From positions 1,364,001-1,428,000 of the forward strand of contig NZ_CP012697.1 of the NCBI RefSeq assembly GCF_001314225.1: 64,000 nt of DNA, given 5' to 3'. This DNA is from Microbacterium sp. No. 7 (lineage in GTDB: Bacteria; Actinomycetota; Actinomycetes; Actinomycetales; Microbacteriaceae). The notes beneath the pieces were generated by a model. That model worked only from the letters and a program-made list of their open reading frames with translations. It ran no database searches and was not told the DNA's origin. How positions within the stretch are numbered: position 1 is the stretch's first letter; each line of letters opens with the position of its first letter. The translations under genes and the position numbers were made by a program. This document shows, piece by piece, positions 22,756 through 30,633 of the stretch.

Positions 22756-25308
22756 GTGGCTGAGAAGCTGACGCTGAGGCCCATGCAGGAAGTGTTCGTG
22801 CAGCGCGCCCTGGCAGAGCCCACGGGCGGCGTGCTCGACGGGTCGGATATGGGGGCCGGGAAAACGGCGACCTCCGCCGAGATCGCCTTGCGACTGGGTC
22901 TCCCGCGCGTGCTGATCGTCGCGCCGCGCAACACCCTGAAGCAATGGGCCGCGGTGTTCGCCGCGCAGTCTGACGGCGCCGTGGTGGTGCGCCGGATGGA
23001 CTCGACGGAGCGAGGCATGGAGGCTTTCGAGGACTTCATGGCGGGGAAGCCGGGCTACTTCAGTGCGACGGTGCAGTGGCTCGTGACGCGGGACTTCGCC
23101 TACTCGCCCGCCGTTGACGCGGACGGGGAGCCGATCTGGAAGATGAAGAAGTCGACGGGCGAGCTGATCCTGAAAGATGGTGAGCCCATTCAGGAGACTC
23201 TGCGCACGCACCTGAAGACCTTCTATCGGAAGGTGCATGTTGATGTGACGATCTTTGATGAGTGCTTCGTCGCGGGAAAGATGGTGGACACGCCGAATGG
23301 GCCACGCGCGATCGAAACGCTGAGGCCCGGCGATGTCGTCTGGGGATACGACCACTCCAGCGGCGCGCTGAAGCGGGCCACTGTCATGAACATCATGAAG
23401 CGCCAGAGCGCAGACATCTTGCCTACGGGCGCAACAGCAAATCACCCGTACTGGGTGGAGGGTTCAGGCTACCGACCGGCAGCCGACATAGTGGAAGGGG
23501 ACATGCTTCTTGAGCGAAGTGGTTCTGACGTGCGAGTGGTGCCAGCAGGAGTTCGCGCCGTATCGGGGGAATCGGAAACAGAGATTCTGCTCCCGGCGAT
23601 GTTCGGCGACATGGCGCATGCGGACGGGCGACTCGGTGGCACTCCGGGCGGGACACAGGGCGTGGCGCGAGTCGGACGAGGGCAGGGTGGCACTGTCTCG
23701 GCAGATGATGGAAGCGGCGCGCAAGGGCAGGGCGGCTTCGTCGGAGCGCATGCGAGCGAACAATCCGGTCTGGATGCCTGGCGTCAAGGAGAAGATCGCG
23801 GAGACGAGAGCGCGGAACCCCCGGGACTACTCGTACCTGACGGGCGGGAATGGACGAGTGGCAGAAGCGGAGCAGGTGCTCTTCTCAGCGCTTGGTGGCG
23901 ACTGGGTGATGCAGTTCTCGGTCGGGACCGGCAAGGGCGCGAGGGCGCAGGGGTTTCCCCCGAGCTTCAAGATCGATCTGGCGCTGCCGCAGGTGAAGCT
24001 AGGGGTGGAGTGCGATGGGGAGAGCCACAAGAATCCACTCGCGCGGGAGCGCGACCAGCGAAAGACAGCCTTCCTGGAATCGAGGGGGTGGACCATCTTG
24101 CGATTCTGGAACCGCGAGATCCTGACCGATACCAGCGAGTGCGTCAGGCGCATCGACGAAGTGCTCCAGTCGATGTCTACAACATAGAGACCGACACCTC
24201 GAACTACTTCGTAGACTCGATCCTCGTTCACAACTGCCATGCGATCCAGTCGAGAAATGCGCTCGCGACGCGCACCATGCGCACGATCGCCTCTGATCGC
24301 CGGATCGGCCTGAGCGGCACCTGGCACGGCAACAACTTCAGCGGCGCGTATGCGCCCGTGGACTGGGTCTGGCCTGGTCTGCTCAGTCCCTCCTACTACT
24401 CGTGGCTGGACGAGTGGGCTGAGGTGAAGATGCAGTGCCCGAAGTGCTTCGCCGACGTCGAGAGCGACGACGAGCAGTGCGGCCGGTGCTACCTGACGTT
24501 CACGCGCAAGAAGCGGCCGATCTCGTCGGTCGTGGGCGAGAAGAATCCCGGCGCCTTCGTGAAGAGCCTGCCCTGCTACTTCCGCGCCGAGCCCTTCCCG
24601 CAGCCGCCGCCCGCACTGGAGGTCGTCGTGGACATCACGCCCGATCAGCGGGCTCAGTACGAGGACCTGGAGGCTCAGGCGGTGACGTGGGTCCGCGATC
24701 ACGACGGCATCGAGGTGCCCATCGTCGCAGACCTGCCCATCGTCCAGCGCCAGCGGCTCCGCACGGCGGCGCTGGGCGAGCTGGCGCTGGACGGCGAAGG
24801 CGAGATCTTCTTCGCCGACGACTGTAAATCCGCGAAGCTCGTGGCGCTGCGCGGCGTGCTGGATGAGTTCGACCGGGCCGCCGGCCGCAAGGAGAAGGCG
24901 GTGATCTTCACGGACTCAAAGCGCTTCGCGCGGGTGACGGCGCGCCGGATGCAGGCGGCAGGGTACCGCACGGTGCTGTGGACGGGCGACGTCGGCGAGA
25001 CGGCCCGCGAGCGCCTGAAGGCGGACTTCGTCGAGGACCGGGCCGACTACATCGTGGCATCGATCGCGTCGCTCTCAGAGGGCGTCGACGGGCTCCAGCG
25101 GGTGTGCTCGAAGGTCGTCTGGCTGAGCCGTTCGGAAAACGCCCTTCTGAATCAGCAATCTTTGCGCCGCATCTGGCGCATCGGCGTCGACCAGGCGGCC
25201 TTCGCCCAGGTCGACATCATCGCCCGCAGGACGCTGGACGACGGCACCCTGCGGCGACTGGAAGCAACACAAACGCGCAATCGTGCGCAGATGGGATTGA
25301 CAGCATGA
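22756..25308 (+). CDS. SNF2-like DExH helicase interrupted by an intein
   Basis: An 850-codon frame, with GTG behind GAAGGAGGCG. Host-protein parts: motif I GSDMGAGKTATSAEIA (about 34-49), motif Ia VAPRNTLKQW, motif II split as IFDE-[intein]-CHAIQS, motif III LSGTWHG, an inserted four-Cys zinc ribbon (CPKCFADVESDDEQCGRC), then the C-terminal RecA lobe (AVIFTDSKRFARV, SLSEGVDGLQ, RRIWRIG). This is a DNA translocase of the type found beside phage replication genes. The intein (residues 170-493) must be spliced out to rebuild DECH. The mature helicase would have about 526 residues. Confidence 0.9.
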   Translation: MAEKLTLRPMQEVFVQRALAEPTGGVLDGSDMGAGKTATSAEIALRLGLPRVLIVAPRNTLKQWAAVFAAQSDGAVVVRRMDSTERGMEAFEDFMAGKPGYFSATVQWLVTRDFAYSPAVDADGEPIWKMKKSTGELILKDGEPIQETLRTHLKTFYRKVHVDVTIFDECFVAGKMVDTPNGPRAIETLRPGDVVWGYDHSSGALKRATVMNIMKRQSADILPTGATANHPYWVEGSGYRPAADIVEGDMLLERSGSDVRVVPAGVRAVSGESETEILLPAMFGDMAHADGRLGGTPGGTQGVARVGRGQGGTVSADDGSGAQGQGGFVGAHASEQSGLDAWRQGEDRGDESAEPPGLLVPDGREWTSGRSGAGALLSAWWRLGDAVLGRDRQGREGAGVSPELQDRSGAAAGEARGGVRWGEPQESTRAGARPAKDSLPGIEGVDHLAILEPRDPDRYQRVRQAHRRSAPVDVYNIETDTSNYFVDSILVHNCHAIQSRNALATRTMRTIASDRRIGLSGTWHGNNFSGAYAPVDWVWPGLLSPSYYSWLDEWAEVKMQCPKCFADVESDDEQCGRCYLTFTRKKRPISSVVGEKNPGAFVKSLPCYFRAEPFPQPPPALEVVVDITPDQRAQYEDLEAQAVTWVRDHDGIEVPIVADLPIVQRQRLRTAALGELALDGEGEIFFADDCKSAKLVALRGVLDEFDRAAGRKEKAVIFTDSKRFARVTARRMQAAGYRTVLWTGDVGETARERLKADFVEDRADYIVASIASLSEGVDGLQRVCSKVVWLSRSENALLNQQSLRRIWRIGVDQAAFAQVDIIARRTLDDGTLRRLEATQTRNRAQMGLTA
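23263..24234 (+). mobile_element. Intein in the helicase DExH motif
   Basis: Residues 170-493 of the helicase frame. It begins CFVAGKMVDTPNGPRAIETL (block A, Cys1), then RPGDVVWGYD, contains NHPYWV (block B-like, THxx position) and ends VYNIETDTSNYFVDSILVHN, with Cys+1 following. His-Asn at the C-terminal end and Cys at both junctions are all present, so splicing should work. The middle, about residues 252-477, is low-complexity in this frame because the DNA encodes another protein in a second frame. Confidence 0.92.
23510..24187 (+). CDS. Vsr-like homing endonuclease nested in the intein in another frame
   Basis: A 225-residue product in the +1 frame relative to the helicase. TTG at 23510 is preceded by GGAAGGGG (23493-23500), and the frame has a stop at 23489-23491, so it is a separate gene. 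Residues 5-37 hold a zinc finger (CEWC...CSRRC). NNPVWMPGVKEKIAETRARN is a NUMOD3-like DNA-binding motif. KIDLALPQVKLGVECDGESH, then RDQRK and GWTILRFWN make a Vsr/DUF559-type nuclease core (Asp, Glu and Asp/His in place). It stops just before the intein C-terminal block. It probably mobilises the intein. Confidence 0.88.
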   Translation: MSEVVLTCEWCQQEFAPYRGNRKQRFCSRRCSATWRMRTGDSVALRAGHRAWRESDEGRVALSRQMMEAARKGRAASSERMRANNPVWMPGVKEKIAETRARNPRDYSYLTGGNGRVAEAEQVLFSALGGDWVMQFSVGTGKGARAQGFPPSFKIDLALPQVKLGVECDGESHKNPLARERDQRKTAFLESRGWTILRFWNREILTDTSECVRRIDEVLQSMSTT

Positions 25309-25553
25309 GCATCATCAAGTGGGAAGAGCCCCCGGCCCGCAAATACGGCGGCGGGTCTTCGTCCAAGTGGACGAAGGTCATCGAACAGTTGAAGAAGCGG
25401 CCGGGCGAATGGGCACTCGTTGCAGAGGGGGTCGGCGCCAGTCTGGCTGGGCATCTGAAAAGGAGAGGCCTGGAGGCAGTGTCGCGCAATGCCAGGGAGG
25501 GCGGTGCGAATGCGTCGATCTATGCCCGCTGGCCGGAAGGTGGCGAGTCGTGA
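25305..25553 (+). CDS. Hypothetical protein
   Basis: An 82-residue basic product (MSIIKWEEPPARKYGGGS) with WTKVIEQLKKRPGEWALVAE. This pattern is common in short actinophage proteins near the replication genes and may form a compact DNA-binding fold, but the function is unknown. It overlaps the helicase stop by 4 nt. Confidence 0.65.
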   Translation: MSIIKWEEPPARKYGGGSSSKWTKVIEQLKKRPGEWALVAEGVGASLAGHLKRRGLEAVSRNAREGGANASIYARWPEGGES

Positions 25554-25747
25554 CCGTCCAGGAGATCCGTGTCGGCCAGGTGTGGCGGCGTATCCGTGAC
25601 CGGCAGTTGGTCCGAGTCACGCGCATCGATCGCGTCACCTGGACGGATGACATGGACGAGAACTGGATCTATGTCGAGGGGACGAAAAGCTGCATGATCT
25701 GGTCGCCCAATTTCATCAAGTGGTACGAGCTGGAGGAGGACGCATGA
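25550..25747 (+). CDS. Hypothetical small protein
   Basis: A 65-residue product from GTG (MTVQEIRVGQVWRRIRDRQL). IRVGQVWRR and WYELEEDA at the end suggest a small beta-barrel. Overlaps both neighbours by 4 nt. Function unknown. Confidence 0.6.
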   Translation: MTVQEIRVGQVWRRIRDRQLVRVTRIDRVTWTDDMDENWIYVEGTKSCMIWSPNFIKWYELEEDA

Positions 25748-26103
25748 GCAAGTTCGAGGTCGGCCAGGAGGTCATTCTCGTGGAGGGTTTCGGCCAGCGC
25801 TCACCGGTCGAGGTGGAGGTCGTGAAGGTGGGCCGCACGCTGGTCTACATCAAGCATCACGGGCAGGAGAAGGCGTTCTATCAGAAAGACGGGGTCGAGC
25901 GTAGATCGCCGAATGCGGTCGGCTACGGCGACCGCGTTTACACGCTGGAGCAGTGGGCGGATAGGGAGCGTCGGGCTGCGGCCATCAAGCGGCTGTCCGA
26001 CCTGGCCGTCGTCCCGCTCGCCTACTCCCCGTGGCGGTGCTCGACGGACGCCCTGGAGCAGGTCATCGCAGTGCTGGAAGCGGATCTGGAGAAGGGCGCA
26101 TGA
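25744..26103 (+). CDS. Hypothetical protein
   Basis: A 119-residue product. Residues 1-50 (KFEVGQEVILVEGFGQRSPV) look like a KOW/SH3-like barrel and the rest is helical. It overlaps both neighbours by 4 nt. No family named. Confidence 0.65.
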   Translation: MSKFEVGQEVILVEGFGQRSPVEVEVVKVGRTLVYIKHHGQEKAFYQKDGVERRSPNAVGYGDRVYTLEQWADRERRAAAIKRLSDLAVVPLAYSPWRCSTDALEQVIAVLEADLEKGA

Positions 26104-26633
26104 CCGAGTGGCGGGAGTCGCATCGCGCCGACCCCGAGGTCGTGCCGATGGCGGACCGGCACTACAACCGGCAGAAGGTCGGGTCGCCGCAGTTCGTCCC
26201 GCCAGGCCGGTGCATGGTCCTGAAGATCGGGAGTGCGGAGCAGCTGCGCACACCCGATTCGGGCGGGGCGTTCTGGGTCACGTCGTGGCCGTTCGCTCAG
26301 TACGTGAAGCACGCCTGGGCTGGCGCGTGGGTGTGCTCGGCGTTCCGCAACGAGGGCGCTGGTCAGGCGTCCGACTTGATCCGTTCCGCGGTGCTCGCCA
26401 CGGCGCGGAAGTGGCCGGAAATCCCCGAGCAGGGGATGGTCTCGTTCATCGACCCCGCCAAGGTTGAGCCGCGCCCGATCCGCGGGCGGAAGACGTGGGG
26501 TCATTCATGGTTCGAGGCGGGCTTCCAGCACGTGGGATACACGAAGGCGGGGCTCTGGGTCATGCAGATGCTGCCGGCGGACATTCGCGCCCTGGTGCGC
26601 ATGGACCTGCTGACGAGGAGGGCGGCATCATGA
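26100..26633 (+). CDS. GNAT-like / Mom-like protein (tentative)
   Basis: A 177-residue product. MADRHYNRQKVGSPQFVPPG near the start, FRNEGAGQASDLIRSAV in the middle, and WFEAGFQHVGYTKAGLW near the end follow the pattern of Mom-type GNAT-fold proteins, which modify adenine in phage DNA. ATG at 26100 is chosen for the 4-nt overlap with the previous gene. The similarity is of pattern only; a profile search is needed. Together with the DGQHR and Nmad1-like genes it hints at a DNA-modification theme. Confidence 0.5.
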   Translation: MTEWRESHRADPEVVPMADRHYNRQKVGSPQFVPPGRCMVLKIGSAEQLRTPDSGGAFWVTSWPFAQYVKHAWAGAWVCSAFRNEGAGQASDLIRSAVLATARKWPEIPEQGMVSFIDPAKVEPRPIRGRKTWGHSWFEAGFQHVGYTKAGLWVMQMLPADIRALVRMDLLTRRAAS

Positions 26634-26773
26634 CGTGCCGCCATTGCGGCAAGCCGATCCGCCGCCACTACGCGAACTATACGCACGGGTGGACTCACGA
26701 AGGTGGGGATGTCTGGTGCCGGAAAACGATGGCCGATATCGACGAGCAGAACAGTGAGGGGAACGAGACATGA
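26630..26773 (+). CDS. Small zinc-ribbon protein
   Basis: A 47-residue product (MTCRHCGKPIRRHYANYTHG) with CxxC, several His residues and a later Cys (VWCRK), enough for one zinc site. It overlaps both neighbours by 4 nt. Function unknown. Confidence 0.65.
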   Translation: MTCRHCGKPIRRHYANYTHGWTHEGGDVWCRKTMADIDEQNSEGNET

Positions 26774-27006
26774 GCTTGACGCACATGGCGAACGAGATGA
26801 TCTCGCTGCCTGATGGCACGCAAGCCGTCGCACGGTTCACGTTCAGCCGGCAGGTCGTGTACGTGCCGCAGCATCTCGACATCCCGGTCGGCTCGCGCAT
26901 CTACGCCAATCACGGGCGGGAGTACGAAGTGCTCTCGGTCGGTGGTAGCGACCTTGGCGGAGCGCAGCGCCTTGACCTGCGAATCGTCCGGGTGGTGATG
27001 CCCTGA
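26770..27006 (+). CDS. Hypothetical protein
   Basis: A 78-residue product (MSLTHMANEMISLPDGTQ), beta-rich. Overlaps both neighbours. No domain recognised. Confidence 0.6.
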   Translation: MSLTHMANEMISLPDGTQAVARFTFSRQVVYVPQHLDIPVGSRIYANHGREYEVLSVGGSDLGGAQRLDLRIVRVVMP

Positions 27007-27347
27007 TGGACACGACGCGCGCTGATGTGAAGGCCCGCAAGCGGCACTCGTGCGAGGTGTGCGGGTGGCCGATCGAACCGGGCGAGACGTACGAGCGGGC
27101 CGTGACGTTCGATGCCGGGTCTGTGGGCGTGTGGAAATCCCACCTGACACCGTGCGCGGTGGCGACGGACAGGGCATGGTTCGACGGCTACCAGGACGGC
27201 GACGGGATCACGGCCGACTCTGTGGCCGAGTGGGCTGACGAACGCCAGGACACGGACGAGCACGCCGCGGAACTGACCCGCCGGCTGGAGATCAACGCAC
27301 AGCGCTGGCGAGAGCAGCGCGCGAAGGAATTGGAGGTGGCGGGATGA
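27006..27347 (+). CDS. Zinc-finger-like protein
   Basis: A 113-residue product. KRHSCEVCGWPIEPGETYER followed by HLTPCAVA resembles a treble-clef zinc finger with CxxC and a distal Cys/His. The C-terminal half is a charged helix. It may bind nucleic acid. The ATG shares one base with the previous stop. Confidence 0.65.
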   Translation: MDTTRADVKARKRHSCEVCGWPIEPGETYERAVTFDAGSVGVWKSHLTPCAVATDRAWFDGYQDGDGITADSVAEWADERQDTDEHAAELTRRLEINAQRWREQRAKELEVAG

Positions 27348-27583
27348 GTAGAGGGTTCACTGATTCCGATGTTCGCAACGCCGTGGCCTTCGTCCCGGTC
27401 ACCTCAATTGGCATGGAGTTCTCGGAGCGTGAGGCAGCGAAGTTCGATTCATGGCTTGCCGAGCATGACCGCCAGGTGGCAGAACGCGCCTGGGGCGAAG
27501 GGTGGGCGGCGGCCGGCGCATGGCAGATCGCGGCACCGGGAACCCCATACCCGTGGAACCCGTACCGGAAGGAGCAGTCATGA
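27344..27583 (+). CDS. Hypothetical protein
   Basis: A 79-residue product (MSRGFTDSDVRNAVAFVP) with a helical centre (AAKFDSWLAEHDRQVAERAW). Overlaps neighbours by 4 nt. Function unknown. Confidence 0.6.
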   Translation: MSRGFTDSDVRNAVAFVPVTSIGMEFSEREAAKFDSWLAEHDRQVAERAWGEGWAAAGAWQIAAPGTPYPWNPYRKEQS

Positions 27584-27918
27584 CCAGCGCCGCACGCAAG
27601 GCCGCAGAGGAGCGGTACCCGATGCCGCACGTCCCAGCTCGAAACAAGAACGAGCGACAGGTGAACAACCTGTACAGCGCTCTTCGAGACGGGTTCCGAA
27701 CAGGTGCCGAGTGGCAGTCCGCACGCCCCGTGCAGATCACGGACGAGATGGTGGAGCGAGCCGCGAAGGCGCTTGCCAACGTGCCACAGGAGGCCGACTG
27801 GCCCGATCGCTGGCCCAGCGATGACGAATACCGAGACATAATGCGCGACCAGGCTCGCGACGCCCTCGAAGCCGCTCTCGGGCAGACCAACGAGGGGGAG
27901 GGCGGCAGCAATGACTGA
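27580..27918 (+). CDS. Hypothetical protein ending in an ALGQTN tail
   Basis: A 112-residue product (MTSAARKAAEERYPMPHV). VQITDEMVERAAKALANV is a motif often seen in phage small proteins. Its C-terminal EAALGQTNEGEG shares a stretch of more than 20 identical bases with the end of the 28876 gene. Function unknown. Confidence 0.65.
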   Translation: MTSAARKAAEERYPMPHVPARNKNERQVNNLYSALRDGFRTGAEWQSARPVQITDEMVERAAKALANVPQEADWPDRWPSDDEYRDIMRDQARDALEAALGQTNEGEGGSND

Positions 27919-28153
27919 TGACCACCGGAAGGTTCCGATCTACGACGGAGCGGAGCACGTCTGTGCCGGGTGCATCAACAGCCTCGGCTACAACGTGGCC
28001 TGGGACCAGGCAGAGAAGGTCGGCCATGTCATCCCGAGCTACGACGAACTTGACGATCGCATTCGCGAGGCGTTCGAGTCCGTGCCGGACATGATGGGCG
28101 GCCTGCGGGCCGTGTACCAGCTCGGCCGCGGGGAGAAGGAGGACGCGCCATGA
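27911..28153 (+). CDS. Hypothetical protein
   Basis: An 80-residue product (MTDDHRKVPIYDGAEHVC) with CAGC near the N-terminus. Overlaps the previous gene by 8 nt. No domain recognised. Confidence 0.6.
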   Translation: MTDDHRKVPIYDGAEHVCAGCINSLGYNVAWDQAEKVGHVIPSYDELDDRIREAFESVPDMMGGLRAVYQLGRGEKEDAP

Positions 28154-28446
28154 CCGACACCATCACCAACCTGATCCGCATCCCCGGCGTGCAGGCGCGC
28201 GTCGTCGTGGACGCCGACTACGACTGGCGCGACCTCGGGGTATTGCTCGCCGAGGGGTTTGACGGCGAGCAGGCTGAGCTGCTGGACGCCCTGGCGCAGG
28301 GACTCTGGGGGGCCCAGAGCCCCGGCGGGCTCATGCAGTTGCAGCACATCGCCGACCATATCGGCGGCGACCCCGGCGAATATGACAAGGAAGCGATCAT
28401 CTGGTTCCTGCGGGAACTGCTGGCGCGGCTGGAGGGCGACCAGTGA
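28150..28446 (+). CDS. Hypothetical acidic protein
   Basis: A 98-residue product (MTDTITNLIRIPGVQARV), mostly helical and acidic. Overlaps neighbours by 4 nt. Function unknown. Confidence 0.6.
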   Translation: MTDTITNLIRIPGVQARVVVDADYDWRDLGVLLAEGFDGEQAELLDALAQGLWGAQSPGGLMQLQHIADHIGGDPGEYDKEAIIWFLRELLARLEGDQ

Positions 28447-28625
28447 GCAGCACGCGCCGCGTCGAGGAGACGATCATGCAGTACACCGAGTTCGTCTACT
28501 GGGACGGCGACACGGTAGTGGCAACGGAGCGCATGTGCGACGACCACGCCTACGACATCCGCTCCACCCGCGAGCCCACGGACGACGAGTTGGCCGACTA
28601 CTACGACGAGAACGGAGAGAACTGA
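28443..28625 (+). CDS. Small hypothetical protein
   Basis: A 60-residue product (GTG start, MSSTRRVEETIMQYTEFV), strongly acidic at the C-terminus (ADYYDENGEN). A shorter start at the ATG of MQYTEF is possible. It may act as a small acidic inhibitor, but this is speculation. Confidence 0.5.
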   Translation: MSSTRRVEETIMQYTEFVYWDGDTVVATERMCDDHAYDIRSTREPTDDELADYYDENGEN

Positions 28626-28879
28626 TGGACAACAATTATTACGCCCATTTCCTGGACAAGCAAACCCGTGAGCGTATTGAGCGCATCGTCGCGGATCTGC
28701 GCCGCATGGCGGATGAAATCGAACGGGAGGCGGGGCGAGAGTCCTTGGACAACGCCGTGTCTCAGACGATCCACACGCTCTCGTGGGGATGGGCGAACCT
28801 CAAATTGAGCATCCTCGTGGACAGCCTCAGTCGCTACCACCAGGCCGTGAGCCTCGAATCCCGGGAGGAGACGGCATGA
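28625..28879 (+). CDS. Hypothetical helical protein
   Basis: An 84-residue product (MDNNYYAHFLDKQTRERI), all helical. ATG shares one base with the previous stop. Function unknown. Confidence 0.6.
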   Translation: MDNNYYAHFLDKQTRERIERIVADLRRMADEIEREAGRESLDNAVSQTIHTLSWGWANLKLSILVDSLSRYHQAVSLESREETA

Positions 28880-29208
28880 CCAGTCGAGAGGACCTGATCG
28901 AGGAAGCCGCAGAGCGGATCGCGCAGAGGGTCGCTGGGACCTCCTACGTGGCGGGTCGCACCCTGACCGAGCACACGCGACGGATCGCGTTCGACGTGGC
29001 GAAGGAGGCGGCCACCCTCGCTCTGTGCGAGCAGGCTCAGGCCCCTGCTGACATCGATAGGGAAGCGCTGATCCGGCTTCTCGGTTCGCTCGGGATGGGG
29101 TATGGCCTGCACGCAGGGATGCGCACGAATGTCATCGCGGAGTGGGCCGACGCGATCCTCGCCGCTCTCGGGCAGACCAACGACACGGCCGGGGAGGAGA
29201 CAGCATGA
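28876..29208 (+). CDS. Hypothetical protein ending in an ALGQTN tail
   Basis: A 110-residue product (MTSREDLIEEAAERIAQR), helical. Its ILAALGQTND end is almost identical at DNA level to the end of the 27580 gene although the rest differs. Overlaps neighbours by 4 nt. Confidence 0.65.
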   Translation: MTSREDLIEEAAERIAQRVAGTSYVAGRTLTEHTRRIAFDVAKEAATLALCEQAQAPADIDREALIRLLGSLGMGYGLHAGMRTNVIAEWADAILAALGQTNDTAGEETA

Positions 29209-29480
29209 ACGACGCCGAATACCAGGTGCTCCGCGAGCGCGTCCTCGCGGCGAAGGCATTCCTCGCCGCCGAGGAAGACCGCGTCCTGGATGAGGCCGAC
29301 GCCCGCGGGGAGGCGTGGACGCTGACCGCGTGGTACTACGGCTCGCAGTGCGACTGGAAGTTCCTGACGTTCGAGGAGGCACTTGGCCGCGCCCAGGACG
29401 ACTGCTACCCGGTAGTGATCGTCGCCCCTGACGGCACGCGCTACTCGCCGTTCACCGGGGAGAAGAAGGAGGAGTCGTGA
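29205..29480 (+). CDS. Hypothetical protein
   Basis: A 91-residue product (MNDAEYQVLRERVLAAKA). Helical N-terminus, then beta strands (WTLTAWYYGSQCDWKFLTF). Overlaps neighbours by 4 nt. Function unknown. Confidence 0.6.
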   Translation: MNDAEYQVLRERVLAAKAFLAAEEDRVLDEADARGEAWTLTAWYYGSQCDWKFLTFEEALGRAQDDCYPVVIVAPDGTRYSPFTGEKKEES

Positions 29481-29848
29481 CCATTCGCGAGAGCATCGAG
29501 AGGCGCCTGTCCGAGATCGGAGCGATCCGCAAGCAGTGGGACAGCGACCGCGAGTACACACTGTGGGTGAATGCGCCGCTTGAGATCGTCCTGGACGAAG
29601 TGGCACGCACTATCCGGCGCGGCGTGCAGGGTGCGGAAAACTCTCCGCAAAACTCCGACGAGCGGGAAGCGCTGGGCGAGCCAGCCGAGGCGGAGGAGGC
29701 GCGAGTCCGCATCCTCGCGAAGCTCGACCGAATCCCGGATTCGGATGCGGTGATGCTCGACAAGGCCGACGTGCGTGCCGCCCTCCAGCAGGCGGCAGAT
29801 CACGCCGCCCGCATCGAGAACGAACTGGAGCCCCCCGATGGCTACTGA
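29477..29848 (+). CDS. Hypothetical protein
   Basis: A 123-residue product from GTG (MTIRESIERRLSEIGAIR), helical and charged. Overlaps the previous gene by 4 nt and the next by 11 nt. Function unknown. Confidence 0.6.
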   Translation: MTIRESIERRLSEIGAIRKQWDSDREYTLWVNAPLEIVLDEVARTIRRGVQGAENSPQNSDEREALGEPAEAEEARVRILAKLDRIPDSDAVMLDKADVRAALQQAADHAARIENELEPPDGY

Positions 29849-30245
29849 CATCCCCGACCTCCTCGCGGAGGCCCGCGGGCGGCTGACGGTCTCACGCATG
29901 GGCCGATCGATGTGGCGCGAGACAGACGCCGACTTGATCGTGATCCGCAAGCTCATCAACGCGCTGAAGTCCGAGCACCAGCGGGCCGAGAAGCTGCGAG
30001 CCCTGAGTGTCCACTGGCAGTCGGTCGTCTCGGCACCCGACTTCGCCAAGGCCGTCGAGGAAGAGGTGCGCCGGTATCACGACGTCGCATGCAGCTTCCA
30101 GCGCGAGCGCGACGCCCTCCGTGGCGCGATCCAGAAGGCCCTGACTTTCGAGGCCATGCTGCCCGCGATCGCGACGGAACCACGCCGCATCCTCACCGAA
30201 GCACTCAACCCCAAGAACCCCGGGAACCCCAAGGAGGACTGGTGA
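29838..30245 (+). CDS. Hypothetical protein
   Basis: A 135-residue product (MATDIPDLLAEARGRLTV), with a long helical centre and an ending KNPGNPKEDW. The ATG at 29838 lies inside the end of the previous gene and has TGGAG upstream. Function unknown. Confidence 0.6.
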   Translation: MATDIPDLLAEARGRLTVSRMGRSMWRETDADLIVIRKLINALKSEHQRAEKLRALSVHWQSVVSAPDFAKAVEEEVRRYHDVACSFQRERDALRGAIQKALTFEAMLPAIATEPRRILTEALNPKNPGNPKEDW

Positions 30246-30246
30246 C

Positions 30247-30633
30247 ATGATCAAGGAAGCGATCTACTACCAGGCGCAGTGCGACGTCTGCGGCACGGTC
30301 GACGACGGCGGGACCTACAGCGCTTACTTGGAGCCCGACCACGCGCGCATGGCGGCCGTCGACTCAGCCGAATGGACGGAGATCGAAGTCCGTGTCTCTG
30401 ACGACGCCGAAGGCGGGGAGATCTACACCTACGCCCCTGACGGACAGGCACCGTTCAAGAAGCGGTCCATCCTCATCTGCCAGGGGCACAACGGGGCCGG
30501 CATCGGCTGGTGCAGCACCTGCGAAGACGATCTCGACGAAGCAACATGGGTGATCACTGCCGATGGCAGGACGATCCTCCAGACGTGCCCGAACCGGCAC
30601 CTCAACACCGTCACCCTGAAGGAGTCCTCATGA
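30247..30633 (+). CDS. Zinc-binding hypothetical protein
   Basis: A 128-residue product with two CxxC-type sites, QCDVCGT at about 12 and WCSTC at about 87, plus a late Cys, enough to bind one or two zinc ions. The middle is beta-rich and acidic. AAGGAGG precedes the previous stop. Function unknown. Confidence 0.6.
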   Translation: MIKEAIYYQAQCDVCGTVDDGGTYSAYLEPDHARMAAVDSAEWTEIEVRVSDDAEGGEIYTYAPDGQAPFKKRSILICQGHNGAGIGWCSTCEDDLDEATWVITADGRTILQTCPNRHLNTVTLKESS

